Source: Microvirgula aerodenitrificans DSM 15089 (GTDB lineage: Bacteria > Pseudomonadota > Gammaproteobacteria > Burkholderiales > Aquaspirillaceae). From it: a DNA stretch of 64,000 nt. The translations under genes were made by a program, and so were the position numbers. Below are positions 35,552-46,156 of the stretch, in pieces (within the stretch, counting starts at the first letter, position 1; the number at the start of each line of letters is the position of its first letter). The notes under the pieces were generated by a model. That model was not told the DNA's origin and ran no database searches. It saw only the letters and a program-made list of their open reading frames with translations. The stretch spans positions 124,001 to 188,000 of the forward strand of contig NZ_JHVK01000004.1 of the NCBI RefSeq assembly GCF_000620105.1, written 5' to 3'.

Positions 35552-37119
35552 CGTGCGGCGTCCGCCTGCTGGCGATACACGTGGTCGATCGCCTCGATCA
35601 TCAGCGCATTGACTGCTGACGCCGCCCACGGCGAGCCACCGCGCGTACCGCGATTGGTGATGCGCGGCACCTGCATCAGCCGGCGCAGTGCCTCCTTGCA
35701 TTCGCGCGTGCCGACGAAGCCGACCGGCAGTCCGACCACCAGCTGCGGCCGCCAGCCGTGCTCGCGCACCAGCCGTACCAGTTCCATGATCGCGGTCGGC
35801 GCGTCGCCGATCGCCACCACCACCTCGTTGCCGAATTTCTCCCACGCGCGGCGGATGCCGGCGGCCGAGCGGGTGATGCCGTGCGCGTCGGCCAGCAAGC
35901 GGGTTTCCGCATCGTGCACGCCGCACCAGGTGTCGACGCCAAGCTGATCCAGCACCGCGCGCTTCAGTCCGGTCTGCACCATGGTGACGTCGGTCACGAT
36001 GCGCCGGCAGCGCAGCAGCGCACGCATGCCGATCTCGACCGCGCCGGGCGAGAAATACAGGTCGTCGACAATGTCGAAGTCACCGCTGGTATGCACCAGC
36101 CGCCGCAGCACGATGCGGTGGTCGTCCGGCACACCGGACCAGTCGCGACCGGCGTCGATGAGGCGCATGCTTTCCGCCTCGATCGGGTGCGGCTGGTACG
36201 CGGGCCATGGCACCGCCTCCGCCGGCGCATCGTCGCGCGCCAGCAGCCCGCGCACGCCGCCATGATGGCCCTGCTGCGGCAGACCGACCTGTTCCTCGAA
36301 GCCGACGATCTGCACCCGGTACTTGCACAGTGCGCAGTTCATCGTCGCCCGCCCGTCGACGCCTTCGCGGGCGCGATCGAGGAATACGTCGGCCACGTGC
36401 GCATGCACGCCGAGATAGCCGGCCGGCAGCACTTCGATCTCCGGGTGGCGGGCGGCGAGGTCGGCGGCAGCCGCGTAGATGCGCTTGACCAGCACGCCAT
36501 CGAACAGGAAGTACGGCAGCACCATGATGCGCGAATAGCCGAGCAGCGCGGCGGCCCGGAGCCCGTCGGCGACCAGCGGCCGCGCCGTGCCGGAATAGCA
36601 GACGAACGATGCGCCGTAGCCCATGCCTTCCTCCAGCATGCGCGTCAGCTTGGAGATTTCCGAGTTCGCATCCGGGTCGGACGTACCGCGGCCGACCACC
36701 ACCAGACAGGTATCGGCACGGGCCACGGTGCGCGCCGTGCGCGCCTCTGCCTCGATCAGCCGCAGCCGGCACAGTTCCAGCAGTTTCGGATGCAGGTCCA
36801 TTGCCGCGCCAAAGTGGAAATCGACACCGGGATGGGCGCGCTGCAGCGCCAGCAGCTCGCTCGGCATGTCGTTCTTGGCATGGGTGGCAGCCAGCAGCAC
36901 GCCGGGTACCATCACCAGTCGCCGCGCACCGTCGGCGATGGCCGCCTCGACCGCCTGGTCCAGGGTCGGCGCGGCAAATTCCAGGAAACCGTGCGTGACC
37001 GGCCGGCCGGCGGCGCGCTCGCGCAACAGCCCGACCAGCGCCATGAACTCGCGCACGCCGTCCGGATCGCGGCTGCCGTGACCGGCCAGCACGATCGCGT
37101 AGTCGCTGCCGTCACTCAT
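35548..37119 (-). CDS. Sirohydrochlorin cobaltochelatase-precorrin-8X methylmutase fusion (CbiX-CbiC)
   Basis: A fusion of 523 residues. The N-terminal part (about 1-295) is a two-repeat CbiX chelatase: first half [13 protein letters not shown] with [14 protein letters not shown], second half [16 protein letters not shown] with [13 protein letters not shown]. After these comes a short Cys-containing segment ([18 protein letters not shown]). The C-terminal part (about 325-523) is CobH/CbiC methylmutase ([17 protein letters not shown] with the catalytic His, [28 protein letters not shown]). It is coupled to cbiE and cbiD by 4-nt overlaps. CbiX inserts cobalt early, so its presence beside cobN is notable. 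Confidence 0.93.
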   Translation of the reverse strand: MSDGSDYAIVLAGHGSRDPDGVREFMALVGLLRERAAGRPVTHGFLEFAAPTLDQAVEAAIADGARRLVMVPGVLLAATHAKNDMPSELLALQRAHPGVDFHFGAAMDLHPKLLELCRLRLIEAEARTARTVARADTCLVVVGRGTSDPDANSEISKLTRMLEEGMGYGASFVCYSGTARPLVADGLRAAALLGYSRIMVLPYFLFDGVLVKRIYAAAADLAARHPEIEVLPAGYLGVHAHVADVFLDRAREGVDGRATMNCALCKYRVQIVGFEEQVGLPQQGHHGGVRGLLARDDAPAEAVPWPAYQPHPIEAESMRLIDAGRDWSGVPDDHRIVLRRLVHTSGDFDIVDDLYFSPGAVEIGMRALLRCRRIVTDVTMVQTGLKRAVLDQLGVDTWCGVHDAETRLLADAHGITRSAAGIRRAWEKFGNEVVVAIGDAPTAIMELVRLVREHGWRPQLVVGLPVGFVGTRECKEALRRLMQVPRITNRGTRGGSPWAASAVNALMIEAIDHVYRQQADAAR

Positions 37120-37820
37120 GCGGCCTCCGCCGGTTCGATCTGGCTCGCCATCGGCTGCAGCGTGCGGATCAGCATGATGCTCATGTCGGAGAAGGTCTTG
37201 TCCGCGCATTCGGCCAGCGTGCCATGCCATTCGGCTTCGCCGCGGGTCAGGTTTTCCCAGACTTCGGTCGGCTGCGCCGGCGAAATGCCGTTTTCCAGCA
37301 GATAGGCCGCGATATGGCACGGCATGAACGAGCGCGCCGCATCCCACGGGCACGGAATGACGATGGCGTTGCGCTGGTCTTCCAGCACATGGACCAGATG
37401 GCGCTTGAACGGCGTCAGGTCGCCACGGCGATGGAAGGTGATAAAGGTGGTTTCGTCGAAGCACACCCTGGCGCGCGATGCCAGCACCTGCGCCGACGAC
37501 AGGCCGGGCATGGTCTCGACCGGATGGCCGCAGGCGCGCTCGACCCGTTCCAGATACTGGAAGCCGCTGAAATGAATGTCGCCCATGAACACCACCACGC
37601 AGCGCTTGCCGGCGTGGTGCAGGCGCGCCACGTGTTCCAGTTGCGCGACCTGGTCCTTGTAGCCCATCAGCACCACCTCGGCACGGGCCGGAATCAGCGG
37701 CCGCACCACATTGACGACCGCGTCGAAGCCGGCGATCACGTCCGCGTCGCGGATCAGCCCGGCCGAGCGTTGCGGCAGGTAGCCGATATCGCCGGGGCCG
37801 GCGCCTATGCAAATGATCAT
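37116..37820 (-). CDS. cbiE: Precorrin-6Y/cobalt-precorrin-7 C5-methyltransferase CbiE (CobL N-terminal half)
   Basis: Tetrapyrrole methylase of 234 residues beginning [14 protein letters not shown], with [42 protein letters not shown] and [16 protein letters not shown]. These match the CbiE half of CobL, which methylates C5. Aerobic CobL proteins are about 400 residues and carry a C-terminal CbiT domain for C15 methylation and decarboxylation; here the protein stops after CbiE and no separate cbiT is visible in the window. The gene starts at 37820, 33 nt after the chlI-chlD stop, and overlaps cbiX-cbiC by 4 nt. Confidence 0.9.
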   Translation of the reverse strand: MIICIGAGPGDIGYLPQRSAGLIRDADVIAGFDAVVNVVRPLIPARAEVVLMGYKDQVAQLEHVARLHHAGKRCVVVFMGDIHFSGFQYLERVERACGHPVETMPGLSSAQVLASRARVCFDETTFITFHRRGDLTPFKRHLVHVLEDQRNAIVIPCPWDAARSFMPCHIAAYLLENGISPAQPTEVWENLTRGEAEWHGTLAECADKTFSDMSIMLIRTLQPMASQIEPAEAA

Positions 37821-37853
37821 GTCAGTTCCTGATTTGAGTGGAATCGCCGTGCC

Positions 37854-39800
37854 TTACCGGCCCTGGCGTTCACGGATGGACAGCGCCAGCACCTCGGCCG
37901 ACAACTGGTCCATCGGTACATAGTCGGCCTGCAGCGCCTGCGCGAGTTCGCGCGCGCGGCCCAGCCGGACAAAACCCTGCTCGGTATCCAGCACCAGCGC
38001 CGGCAGGCCGCTCTCCGCCAGCCGGCCGGCCAGCCCGAGCGCCTCGGCCCACGGATCGAGATGCACATCCAGCGCCACATTGGCACGGCCGTCGCTGAGC
38101 ACCACCAGCAGCGGCGTCAGCGTGTCGCCATGCCGGGCCAGGGTGTCGGCGGCCAGCCGCAGCGCATGCGACAGCGGCGTACGGCCCCCGGTCGGCAGTT
38201 CGTGCAGGGCCTGTTCCGCCTGTTCGACCTGGCGTGTCGGCGGCAGCACCAGCTCGGCCTCGTCGCCGCGGAAGGCAATCACCGCGACCTGGTCACGGCG
38301 CTGGTACGCATCCCGCAGCAGGCCGAGCACCGCGCCCTTGACCGCTTCCATGCGCCGGCGCGCGGCCATCGAGCCGGACGCGTCGACCACCAGCAGGATC
38401 AGGCTGGCCTGGGTGCCGACGCGGACTTTGGCATGCAGGTCGGCACGGGTGACGCCGAAAGCCTGCGGGTCGCGCAGCAGCGCATGGCGCAGCGTGGCAT
38501 CGACCGCCAGCTGGTCCGGCGCCTCGTCCGGCACCGCACGCACATAGTGACCGCGACGGGCGCCGACCACGCTGCTGCGCCGGCCGCTGGCCTCATGCGC
38601 CTGGCGGGCCAGCAGGTCGATGCGGGCGACATCGTCTGCCCCGGCGGCAGCGAATTGCCGCTCCGGCGCCGCGCCGGACCCGCCGTCCCCGTCATGCTCA
38701 TCGTCCGGCTCATCGGCGGCGGGAGCAGGGGTGGCGTCGTCATCGGGCGGCGGGCCGTCCTGGCCATCGGACGGCGGCGGTGGCGGCGCCGCTGCCTGCC
38801 GGGTCAGCGACTCCAGCTTGTCGTGGTCGAGACCGGCCTGCTCGAACGGCTTGCGCCGGCGACGATGCGGCAGCACCAGCCCGGCGGCATCGCGCACGTC
38901 TTCGGCACTGACCACCTCGCGACCGTCCAGTGCTGCCATCGCCCGCGCCGCCTTGTGCATGACAATGTCGGCACGCAGGCTGGCGACCTCGAATTCGCAG
39001 CACAGCTGGCTGACGAAATCGAACAGCGCATCGGACAGCGTCACCCGGCGCAGACCGGCCTGCGCGACACGGATCGTGTCGCGCAGCGCATCGGTTTCCG
39101 CGCGCCAGCCGGCGACAAAGCCGGCCGGATCGGCCTCGAACGCCAGCCGCCGCCGCACCACTTCAGCCCGCACCGCCGCATCGCGCGGCGCGCTGACTTC
39201 GACCATCATGCCGAAGCGATCCAGCAATTGCGGACGCAGGTCGCCTTCTTCCAGATTCATGGTGCCGAGCAGGGTGAGGCGGGCCGGATGGCTGACCGAC
39301 AGCCCCTCGCGCTGCACGGTATTGACGCCCATCGCCGCCACGTCCAGCAGCACGTCGACCAGGTGGTCGGCCAGCAGATTGACCTCGTCGATATACAGCA
39401 ACCCGCGGTGGGCAGCCGCCAGCAAGCCGGGCTTGAAGGCCTGCCGGCCGTGTTTCAGCGCCTGCTCGAAATCGAGGCTGCCAAGCACGCGGTCTTCGGT
39501 GGCGCCGAGCGGCAGGTTGATGAACGGCACCGGCACGGTCACGGCAACCGGGGTGGCGCCATCGCCGCAATGCGGGCACTCGGCCAGCGGCGCATCCGGC
39601 GCGCAGTTGTACGCGCAGCCCGGCACCCGGGTGATCGGCGGCAGCACATCGACCAGCCCGCGCGCGGCGGTGCTCTTGGCGGTGCCCTTGTCGCCACGGA
39701 TCAGCACGCCGCCGAGCGAAGGGTCGATCGCGCACAGCAGCAGCGCCCGCTTCAGTTGCGGCTGGCCGACGATGGCGACAAACGGATAAGCGTGTTTCAT
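37854..39800 (-). CDS. Magnesium-chelatase-like ChlI-ChlD fusion, AAA+/VWA partner of CobN
   Basis: A fused BchI-BchD-type protein of 648 residues. An AAA+ ATPase occupies about 1-340: Walker [11 protein letters not shown] at 35-44, Walker [11 protein letters not shown], sensor [17 protein letters not shown]. An acidic, proline-rich linker ([17 protein letters not shown]) follows, then a VWA domain (about 460-640) with the MIDAS motif [11 protein letters not shown]. In bacteria without CobS/CobT this subunit powers CobN-dependent cobalt insertion. Its ATG overlaps the cobN stop by 4 nt (ATGA), which strongly supports that partnership. The alternative, a Mg-chelatase for chlorophyll, is excluded by context. 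Confidence 0.92.
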   Translation of the reverse strand: MKHAYPFVAIVGQPQLKRALLLCAIDPSLGGVLIRGDKGTAKSTAARGLVDVLPPITRVPGCAYNCAPDAPLAECPHCGDGATPVAVTVPVPFINLPLGATEDRVLGSLDFEQALKHGRQAFKPGLLAAAHRGLLYIDEVNLLADHLVDVLLDVAAMGVNTVQREGLSVSHPARLTLLGTMNLEEGDLRPQLLDRFGMMVEVSAPRDAAVRAEVVRRRLAFEADPAGFVAGWRAETDALRDTIRVAQAGLRRVTLSDALFDFVSQLCCEFEVASLRADIVMHKAARAMAALDGREVVSAEDVRDAAGLVLPHRRRRKPFEQAGLDHDKLESLTRQAAAPPPPPSDGQDGPPPDDDATPAPAADEPDDEHDGDGGSGAAPERQFAAAGADDVARIDLLARQAHEASGRRSSVVGARRGHYVRAVPDEAPDQLAVDATLRHALLRDPQAFGVTRADLHAKVRVGTQASLILLVVDASGSMAARRRMEAVKGAVLGLLRDAYQRRDQVAVIAFRGDEAELVLPPTRQVEQAEQALHELPTGGRTPLSHALRLAADTLARHGDTLTPLLVVLSDGRANVALDVHLDPWAEALGLAGRLAESGLPALVLDTEQGFVRLGRARELAQALQADYVPMDQLSAEVLALSIRERQGR

Positions 39801-42800
39801 GCCTTGTCGACTCCAATGCGCGGAATGTCACCGCGGGCTTCGAGCATTGCCTCGCTGCGCAGGTGCAGCGCGCGCAGCGCCTCCAGCGTGTCCGGCGCCG
39901 GTTCGGCCCACAGCTGGCGCTGCGCGGCTTCCAGCAGGCGTTCGGTGATGGCATGCAGCGCCCACGGATTGCTGTCGGCAAAGAAGGCCTGCATGTCGGC
40001 GTCCAGCGCGTAGGTTTCGGCCAGTTGCTGGTACACCCAGTCGTCGACCACGTGCGCGGTGGCATCGTAGCCAAACAGGTAGTCGACGGTGGCGGTCAGT
40101 TCCAGTCCGCCCTTGTAGCCGTGTTTGCGGATGCCGTCTATCCATTTGGGATTGGCGACGCGCGAACGGAATACCCGCAGCACTTCCTCCTTCAGTCCGC
40201 GCACGGTCGGGCTGGCCGGATCGTGGGTGTCGCCGAAGTCCTGCCGTGGCTGGCGGCCGGTCAGGCTGCGGATGGTGGCGATCATGCCGCCGTGGTACTG
40301 CAGGTAGTCGTCGCTGTCGAAAATGTCGTGTTCGCGGTTGTCCTGGTTGTGCAGCGCGACCTCGATGCCGGACAGCCGGTGGCGGAAGTCGTCGCGGGCG
40401 TCGACGCCCTGGTCATCGCGGCTGTATGCATAGCCGCCCCAGTTGACGTAGGCGGTGGCGAAGTCGGCATCGTCCTGCCAGTTCTGCTCGTTGATCAGCG
40501 GCAGGATGCCGGCACCATAGGTGCCCGGTCTTGAACCGAATACCCGGTACAGCGCGCGCCGGTTGGCGCTGTCACGCGGCAGCCGGCCCAGCAGCTCGCC
40601 GGCCAGATCGGCCAGGTAGTGCTTGCGGACAAAGTTGCGATCGACCGGTTCATCGAGCAGCGCGACCGTCCGCACCGCATCATCGACCAGCTGGATCAGG
40701 TGCGGAAAGGCATCGCGGAAGAAACCGCTGATGCGCACAGTGACGTCGATGCGCGGCCGGCCCAGTTCGGCCAGTCCGATCACCTCGATGCCGGACACGC
40801 GCCGGCTCTCGGCCTGCCAGGTCGGCCGGACACCGAGCAAGGCCAGGATCTCGGCAATATCGTCTCCATGGGTACGCATGGCGCTGGTGCCCCAGACGCT
40901 GATGCTGACCGACTCCGGATCATGCCCGGTGTCCTGGCGATGGCGGGCGATGACCTCGCTGGCCAGCTCGGCGCCGATGCGCCAGGCGGCCTGCGAGGGC
41001 AATCCGCGCGGATCGACCGAGTAGAAATTGCGCCCGGTCGGCAGCACATGGGCCATGCCGCGCGTCGGCGCGCCGCTTGGCCCGGCCGGCACGTAGCCGC
41101 CATCGAGTCCGTGCAGCAGGTTGTCGATTTCCTCGCGCGTTCGCGCCAGGTTTGGCACCAGTTCGGCGCAGACAAACGCCAGCGTGCGCGCCATGTCGTC
41201 ACTGGCGACGACGCCGGGCAGCACGGCCGCCAGCACCGCACTGACCGCCGCCGGGTCGAAACCGTGTCCGGCCAGCCCGGCCACCAGCCGGCGGCCCAGC
41301 GCGGCGATGACATCCAGCGCATCGGCACGGGTCACCACCGGCGCATCGGCCAGCGCTGCCAGCAAGGGCGGTACCGGCTCCAGCCGCCGGCCCTTGTCGG
41401 CCTGCAGCGTCTCCAGCACCAGCCCGAGCGCCGCCGCCACCCCGGCCGGCAGGCCGGGCACGTCCAGGTTCGGCAGGCGCACCAGCGCGCAGATCATGTC
41501 GACCAGCGCCTCACCATCCGGCGAGCGGCCCAGCACATGCAGGCCGTCGCGGATCTGCGCCGCACCCAGCTCGCACAGATAGCCGTCGATATCCTCGATC
41601 AGGTGGGCGACATCGACACCGTCCATGCCGGCCAGCGTCAGCGGCACGCCGTCATCGTTCAGCGTGGCGTCCCAGTCGTGGTCATGATCGTGGTCATGAT
41701 CGTGGTGATGGTCATGATCATGATGGTGGTGGTGATGGCCGTGATCATGGTCATGCGGGTGCGCGGCTGCCGGCGTGGCAATGCGGTACTTGCCGGCACC
41801 GGGCGCGGCGGATGACGCCGGCTTCGGCCGGTACAGGCCCGTCGGCGCGGCCGGTGCCGGGGCGGGCTCGTGGTCGTGGTCGTGCTTCATCATCGCCGCC
41901 AGATCGGCATCGAGATTCGAGGCCTTGATCAGATCCCAGATCTGCTGTTGCAGCAGCGGCAGCTTGCCCGGATCGAGCATCTCGACCTGGTAGTACTCGT
42001 CGACCAGCTGTGTCAGCTGTGCCAGCGGCCCGTAGGTGTCGGCGGTGGTCATCGGCGGTGTCAGGTGGTCGATGACCACGGCATGGGCGCGGCGCTTCGC
42101 CTGCGAACCTTCGCCCGGGTCATTGAGAATGAACGGGTAAAACAGCGGCATGTCGCCGAGCAGCGCGTCCGGGAAGCAGTTTTCCGACACGCCGACGCCC
42201 TTGCCCGGCAGCCATTCCAGCGTCCCGTGCTTGCCGACGTGGACGATGGCGTCGGCCCGCCAGTCGTCGCGCAGCCAGCAGTACAGTGCATGGTAGTGAT
42301 GGGTCGGCGGCAGGTCCGGCGTGTGGTAGATCGCGTCCGGGTCCATGCCGTAGCCGCGCGGCGGCTGCAGGGCGACGAATGCATTGCCGTATTCCAGCCC
42401 GGCAAACACCAGCCGGCCCTGGTGGACATAGGCACTGCCCGGAGCGGCACCCCAGCGCGCGCTCATCCGCTCGCGCAGTGCGTCCGGCAGCTCGGCAAAC
42501 CACTCGGCGTAACGCGCCGCCGGTACGGCCGCCACGGCCCGCCGCAGCTGGTCGTCGCTGAGATAGGCCTCGTCATAGGCGCCGCGGTCGATCAGTTCGT
42601 GGATCAGGGCATCGCTGCTGTCCGGCAGCCCGTCGATGCGATAGCCGCGCGCCTGCATCGCATGCAGCATGGCAAACAGCGAGGCCGGCGAGTCGAGGCC
42701 GACGGCATTGCCGATCTGCGACGCCTTGCTGTTAGAGTTGGTAAAGATGAAAGCGATGCGCTTGTCGGCGGCTGGCACCCGACGCAGCCGTACCAGCCGT

Positions 42801-43873
42801 GCGGTGATGCCGGCCACGCGCCGCACCCGGTCGGGCAGCGGCGCATAGTCGGTCTGTTCGGCCGGCGCACCGTCGCTGGCATGCTTGAACGACATCGGCA
42901 CGCTGACGATGCGGCCATCGAACTCCGGCAGTGCGACGTTCATCGCCGTGTCGAGCGGATTCAGCCCGCGTTCCGACTGCTCCCATTGCGCCCGGGTCAT
43001 GCTGCTGGTGATTGCCTGCACCACCGGGACGTCGAGGCGCTCGAAAGCGGCCACCGACCAGCCGGTCGGCGTCGGCCCGTCGGCGTTCACGTCGCCCATG
43101 GCGAACGAGGTGGTGTTGATCAGCGCATCGATGCGGCTCGTGCCGTCCGCCCCGACAAAAAACTGCATGGCGGCCGGCATGCCGTTACCGTCCAGCGTGC
43201 GCAGCGAGGCGGTATAGACCGGCAGCGCATTCAGCTGCTGCGCGGCCAGGGCGTCGACCAGGCTGTCGATAAAGCGGGTGTTGCCGCTGACCCAGTGCGC
43301 GCGATAGAAGGTGATGCCGACCGTCGGCCAGTCCGGCCGGCGGATCGCCAGCCAGTCGTCGAGCGAGCAGTCGGCCGACAGTTCCGGATGGTGGATGCCG
43401 TGCTCGGGCAGCGGCGTCGGTGGCAGGTAGCCGAAGCCGGTCATCAGCAGGTAGTCGGCAAGGAAACGCAGCAGCTGCGCCATATTGCCGGTGCCACCGG
43501 CCTGCAGGTAGGCGGTCACTTCATGCTGCAGGGACGGCGGGACGGTCGACTGTGCTGCCAGATCCGGGTCCGGCTCGCCGGTGCCGCTGACCACGATCAG
43601 GGCGCGTCCGTGGGCGCGGGCGTCCTTCCACAGGGTGTCGAAACCGGGAATGGCACTGGTGCGGCCCAGCACGCGGACAATGACGACGCGCGCCGTCGCC
43701 ACCGGACCGGCCAGCACGGCGGCCATGCCGTCCGGGCAGACGATGGTCTGCAGGTTGACGCCGGAGACTGGCACGAAACCGTCCGGCAGTTCGGCACGCA
43801 CGCGCTGCAGCGCGGTCAGGTCGGTGCCGGCGTGGGTCAACAGCACGATGCCGCGGGAAACGGGAGTGTTCAC
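39797..43873 (-). CDS. cobN: Cobaltochelatase large subunit CobN with His-rich insertion
   Basis: Large ATP-dependent chelatase subunit of 1,358 residues, longer than the usual ~1,270. CobN/BchH motifs include [88 protein letters not shown] and [12 protein letters not shown]. Between the two conserved parts, about residues 660-740, lies a low-complexity stretch. It has a short HDHDHEP at its start and a main block of about 29 residues (706-734) that is mostly His and Asp. A GTG at 43873 forms a GTGA overlap with the ferredoxin gene. It probably acts with the ChlI-ChlD fusion and CobW. Confidence 0.95.
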   Translation of the reverse strand: MNTPVSRGIVLLTHAGTDLTALQRVRAELPDGFVPVSGVNLQTIVCPDGMAAVLAGPVATARVVIVRVLGRTSAIPGFDTLWKDARAHGRALIVVSGTGEPDPDLAAQSTVPPSLQHEVTAYLQAGGTGNMAQLLRFLADYLLMTGFGYLPPTPLPEHGIHHPELSADCSLDDWLAIRRPDWPTVGITFYRAHWVSGNTRFIDSLVDALAAQQLNALPVYTASLRTLDGNGMPAAMQFFVGADGTSRIDALINTTSFAMGDVNADGPTPTGWSVAAFERLDVPVVQAITSSMTRAQWEQSERGLNPLDTAMNVALPEFDGRIVSVPMSFKHASDGAPAEQTDYAPLPDRVRRVAGITARLVRLRRVPAADKRIAFIFTNSNSKASQIGNAVGLDSPASLFAMLHAMQARGYRIDGLPDSSDALIHELIDRGAYDEAYLSDDQLRRAVAAVPAARYAEWFAELPDALRERMSARWGAAPGSAYVHQGRLVFAGLEYGNAFVALQPPRGYGMDPDAIYHTPDLPPTHHYHALYCWLRDDWRADAIVHVGKHGTLEWLPGKGVGVSENCFPDALLGDMPLFYPFILNDPGEGSQAKRRAHAVVIDHLTPPMTTADTYGPLAQLTQLVDEYYQVEMLDPGKLPLLQQQIWDLIKASNLDADLAAMMKHDHDHEPAPAPAAPTGLYRPKPASSAAPGAGKYRIATPAAAHPHDHDHGHHHHHHDHDHHHDHDHDHDHDWDATLNDDGVPLTLAGMDGVDVAHLIEDIDGYLCELGAAQIRDGLHVLGRSPDGEALVDMICALVRLPNLDVPGLPAGVAAALGLVLETLQADKGRRLEPVPPLLAALADAPVVTRADALDVIAALGRRLVAGLAGHGFDPAAVSAVLAAVLPGVVASDDMARTLAFVCAELVPNLARTREEIDNLLHGLDGGYVPAGPSGAPTRGMAHVLPTGRNFYSVDPRGLPSQAAWRIGAELASEVIARHRQDTGHDPESVSISVWGTSAMRTHGDDIAEILALLGVRPTWQAESRRVSGIEVIGLAELGRPRIDVTVRISGFFRDAFPHLIQLVDDAVRTVALLDEPVDRNFVRKHYLADLAGELLGRLPRDSANRRALYRVFGSRPGTYGAGILPLINEQNWQDDADFATAYVNWGGYAYSRDDQGVDARDDFRHRLSGIEVALHNQDNREHDIFDSDDYLQYHGGMIATIRSLTGRQPRQDFGDTHDPASPTVRGLKEEVLRVFRSRVANPKWIDGIRKHGYKGGLELTATVDYLFGYDATAHVVDDWVYQQLAETYALDADMQAFFADSNPWALHAITERLLEAAQRQLWAEPAPDTLEALRALHLRSEAMLEARGDIPRIGVDKA
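41672..41757 (-). repeat. Low-complexity His/Asp repeat inside cobN
   Basis: The plus strand here consists of repeated CAT/CGT-GAT-GGT units, including gtggtcatgatc repeated several times. On the coding strand this gives runs of CAC/CAT and GAT/GAC codons. The repetition probably arose by slippage and encodes the metal-binding-looking insertion of CobN. Confidence 0.7.
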
Positions 43874-44199
43874 TGGCCCGCCTCCTGCCCGACATCGCCG
43901 GTTCCGAGCCGGTGGAACACCAGCGCGTCGACCGGGCGACCGTTGACCAGATGTTCGTCGACGATGCGTTCGACGGCGGCGGCATCGACCTGGCGATACC
44001 AGACGCCGTCCGGATAGACGACGGCGATCGGGCCTTCCCTGCACACGGCAAAGCAGTGCGAACGGGTACGCTTGACACACAGCCCGTCGCGCGCGTCGAT
44101 CGCCTGCCCGAGCACCTTGAACATCGCCTCGGCCTCGACGCCGTTGCCGGTGCAGCGCGGGCCAGTGCACATCAGGACATGGCGGTCGTGGCGTCTCAT
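43870..44199 (-). CDS. [2Fe-2S] ferredoxin-domain protein heading the B12 operon
   Basis: A small protein of 109 residues with thioredoxin-like [2Fe-2S] ferredoxin features: [15 protein letters not shown], a central [18 protein letters not shown] and [31 protein letters not shown]. Cysteines are at 11, 16, 41, 49 and 53; the cluster is expected on Cys11 or 16, 49 and 53 plus one more. Such proteins are frequently the first gene after a cobalamin riboswitch. A redox role in cobalt reduction is plausible but unproven. The ATG at 44199 is chosen: GAGGG lies about 9 nt ahead and the preceding frame is the leader. It overlaps cobN by 4 nt. Confidence 0.85.
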   Translation of the reverse strand: MRRHDRHVLMCTGPRCTGNGVEAEAMFKVLGQAIDARDGLCVKRTRSHCFAVCREGPIAVVYPDGVWYRQVDAAAVERIVDEHLVNGRPVDALVFHRLGTGDVGQEAGQ

Positions 44200-44378
44200 G
44201 ACGGCACCCTCGCGGCGGCAGGGCAGAACGACAATGGAAGGCGGAAGCGGCGCGGTGGCAGGGCCATGGAGGACGTCCTCGTGCAGGGGGCGTCGCCGCG
44301 AGCGAGGCGCCGCAGCCGGAACGGCTGCTGGCGGTTTCCCCCGGTGCACCCCGCCCGGTTTCAACTCACGTCGACTAA
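44200..44378 (-). other. B12 operon leader between riboswitch and ferredoxin gene
   Basis: 179 nt of non-coding leader on the minus strand downstream of the aptamer. It contains a GC-rich stem (around 44297-44330, GGCTGCGGCGCCTCGCTCGC and following) that could serve as the expression platform, and the ribosome-binding GAGGG near 44210. No clean T-tract terminator is seen, so translational or Rho-dependent control is as likely as attenuation. Confidence 0.45.
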
Positions 44379-44530
44379 GGCGATGGCCGGTCTCCTGGCT
44401 CGTGCGTCATCACCCGCGCGGCCTTCCCGGAGTCATCCAGTGGCATCGTCAAGCGGGCTCGTCACTTACAGTTGCGGGGGCAGCCACGGTTTCTCACCGC
44501 ATTCCCGTTTCACCCCGAAGGGCACCATCA
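44379..44530 (-). promoter_or_regulatory. Cobalamin riboswitch
   Basis: Adenosylcobalamin-type aptamer on the minus strand. Read 5'-3' it shows GGTGCCC at the start, GAAACGGGAATGCGGTG, the highly conserved CCCCCGCAACTGTAAG, then GATGCCACTGG and GGGAAGGC. It ends with the B12 box GAGCCAGGAGACCGGCC (complement of 44385-44401) closing with CATCGCC. All hallmark segments are present in order over ~150 nt. It controls the leftward thirteen-gene operon from the ferredoxin gene to cobB and should lower expression when cobalamin is plentiful. cobQ, on the other strand, is not under this element. Confidence 0.93.
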
Positions 44531-44652
44531 GCAATAGCGCCGGATAATACGTGATTTCGGGGCACCGCGTTTGTGCCCGATCGGCCGTCCGCCACGCCCG
44601 GCGCAGGCGACACCCCTATAATGGCCGTCCTCATTCACCCGTCCCCGCCGCC

Positions 44653-46116
44653 ATGCCAGCCAGAACCCTCATGATCCAGGGCACCACCTCCGATGCCGGC
44701 AAAAGCACCCTGGTCACCGGCCTGTGCCGCTTTCTCATACGGCGCGGCATCCGGGTCATGCCGTTCAAGCCGCAGAACATGGCGCTGAACAGCGCGGTCA
44801 CCGTCGATGGCGGCGAAATCGGCCGCTCGCAGGCGGTGCAGGCGCTGGCCTGCGGCATCGAACCGCATACCGACATGAACCCGATCCTGCTGAAGCCGAA
44901 CAGCAATACCGGCTCGCAGGTCATCGTCCTTGGCCATTCGATCGGCAATATGGACGCCGCCGCCTATCACCGCTTCAAGCCCAGGGCGCTGAGCGTGGTG
45001 CTCGAAGCCCACAGCCGGGTGGCGGCAAGCTGCGACTGCGTCCTGGTCGAAGGCGCCGGCAGCCCGGCGGAGATCAATCTGCGCGATGGCGATATCGCCA
45101 ACATGGGCTTTGCCGAAGCGGTCGACTGCCCGGTGATCCTGGTGGCCGATATCGACCGGGGTGGCGTGTTCGCCCATCTGGTCGGCACGCTGGCGCTGCT
45201 GTCGGACAGCGAGCGCCGGCGCGTGGTCGGCCTGGTCATCAACCGTTTCCGCGGCGACATCGCCCTGCTGCAGCCGGGACTGGACTGGCTGGAGCGCGAA
45301 ACCGGCAAGCCGGTGCTCGGCGTCCTGCCGTACCTGCAGGGACTGCATATCGAGGCCGAGGACAGCCTGAGCCAGGGCACGCAGGGCGTGGCGGCCAGCG
45401 GCGAGCGGATACTGCGCGTGATCGCGCCGGCCTTGCCCCGTCTCAGCAACCACACCGACTTCGACCCGCTGCGCCTGCATCCGCAGGTCGAATTCCAGCT
45501 GATCCCCGCCGGCCAGCCGATTCCGCCGGCCGACCTGATCGTGCTGCCGGGCAGCAAGAACGTCCGCGACGATCTCGGCTGGCTGCGCGCCAATGGCTGG
45601 GAGGCCGCCATCGACCGTCACCTGCGCTACGGCGGCAGGCTGATCGGCATCTGCGGCGGCTTCCAGATGCTGGGCCGCCAGCTGCACGACCCGCTCGGGC
45701 TGGAAAGTGCGGCCGGCAGCACGCCGGGACTCGGCCTGCTCGACATGGAAACGACACTGGATGCGCACAAGCAGCTCGAACGCCGGCAGGGATGGCTGGC
45801 CTCGGGCCATGCCGCCGTCACCGGCTACGAGATCCACATGGGCGTGTCGACCGGCCCGGCGCTGGACCGGCCGGCGATCCGGCTGGCCGACGGCAACGAG
45901 GGGGCGGTCTCGGCCGACGACCAGGTGCTGGGCAGCTATCTGCACGGCCTGTTCGACCATCCGGAAGCCTGCCTCGCCCTGCTGCACTGGGCCGGCCTGC
46001 CCGATGCGGTGCCCGTCGACTACCCTGCGCTCCGCGAGGCGCATATCGAACGGCTGGCAAACCTGATCGAGGAGAACCTGGACATCACCCGCATCGCCGA
46101 CTGGCTGCCGGACTGA
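44653..46116 (+). CDS. cobQ: Cobyric acid synthase CobQ
   Basis: Glutamine- and ATP-dependent amidation of adenosylcobyrinate diamide at four side chains (b, d, e, g); 487 residues. The N-terminal ATPase domain starts [20 protein letters not shown] and includes [22 protein letters not shown] and [22 protein letters not shown]. The glutamine amidotransferase domain has [11 protein letters not shown], the nucleophile in [10 protein letters not shown] and GYEIHMG with the catalytic His. The ATG at 44653 is assumed; an ATG 18 nt later (MIQGTT) is equally possible, as neither has a clear ribosome-binding site. It is divergent from the riboswitch operon and convergent with cysA. Confidence 0.95.
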   Translation: MPARTLMIQGTTSDAGKSTLVTGLCRFLIRRGIRVMPFKPQNMALNSAVTVDGGEIGRSQAVQALACGIEPHTDMNPILLKPNSNTGSQVIVLGHSIGNMDAAAYHRFKPRALSVVLEAHSRVAASCDCVLVEGAGSPAEINLRDGDIANMGFAEAVDCPVILVADIDRGGVFAHLVGTLALLSDSERRRVVGLVINRFRGDIALLQPGLDWLERETGKPVLGVLPYLQGLHIEAEDSLSQGTQGVAASGERILRVIAPALPRLSNHTDFDPLRLHPQVEFQLIPAGQPIPPADLIVLPGSKNVRDDLGWLRANGWEAAIDRHLRYGGRLIGICGGFQMLGRQLHDPLGLESAAGSTPGLGLLDMETTLDAHKQLERRQGWLASGHAAVTGYEIHMGVSTGPALDRPAIRLADGNEGAVSADDQVLGSYLHGLFDHPEACLALLHWAGLPDAVPVDYPALREAHIERLANLIEENLDITRIADWLPD

Positions 46117-46156
46117 AGCGCGGACGCGCGAAGCGGGGCCTGCCCCCGGCGACAAC

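Noticed and set aside
34148-37305. Long plus-strand frames opposite the B12 genes
   Set aside because: Composition is that of shadow frames, and every base is accounted for by cbiD, cbiX-cbiC and neighbours on the minus strand with 4-nt overlaps.
41672-41757. His/Asp repeat as frameshift or assembly error
   Set aside because: The frame stays open through it and the flanking CobN motifs are in the same frame, so it is accepted as a coding insertion.
44279-44340. GC-rich stem in the B12 leader as a Rho-independent terminator
   Set aside because: No T-tract follows it on the minus strand, so I describe it only as a possible expression platform.
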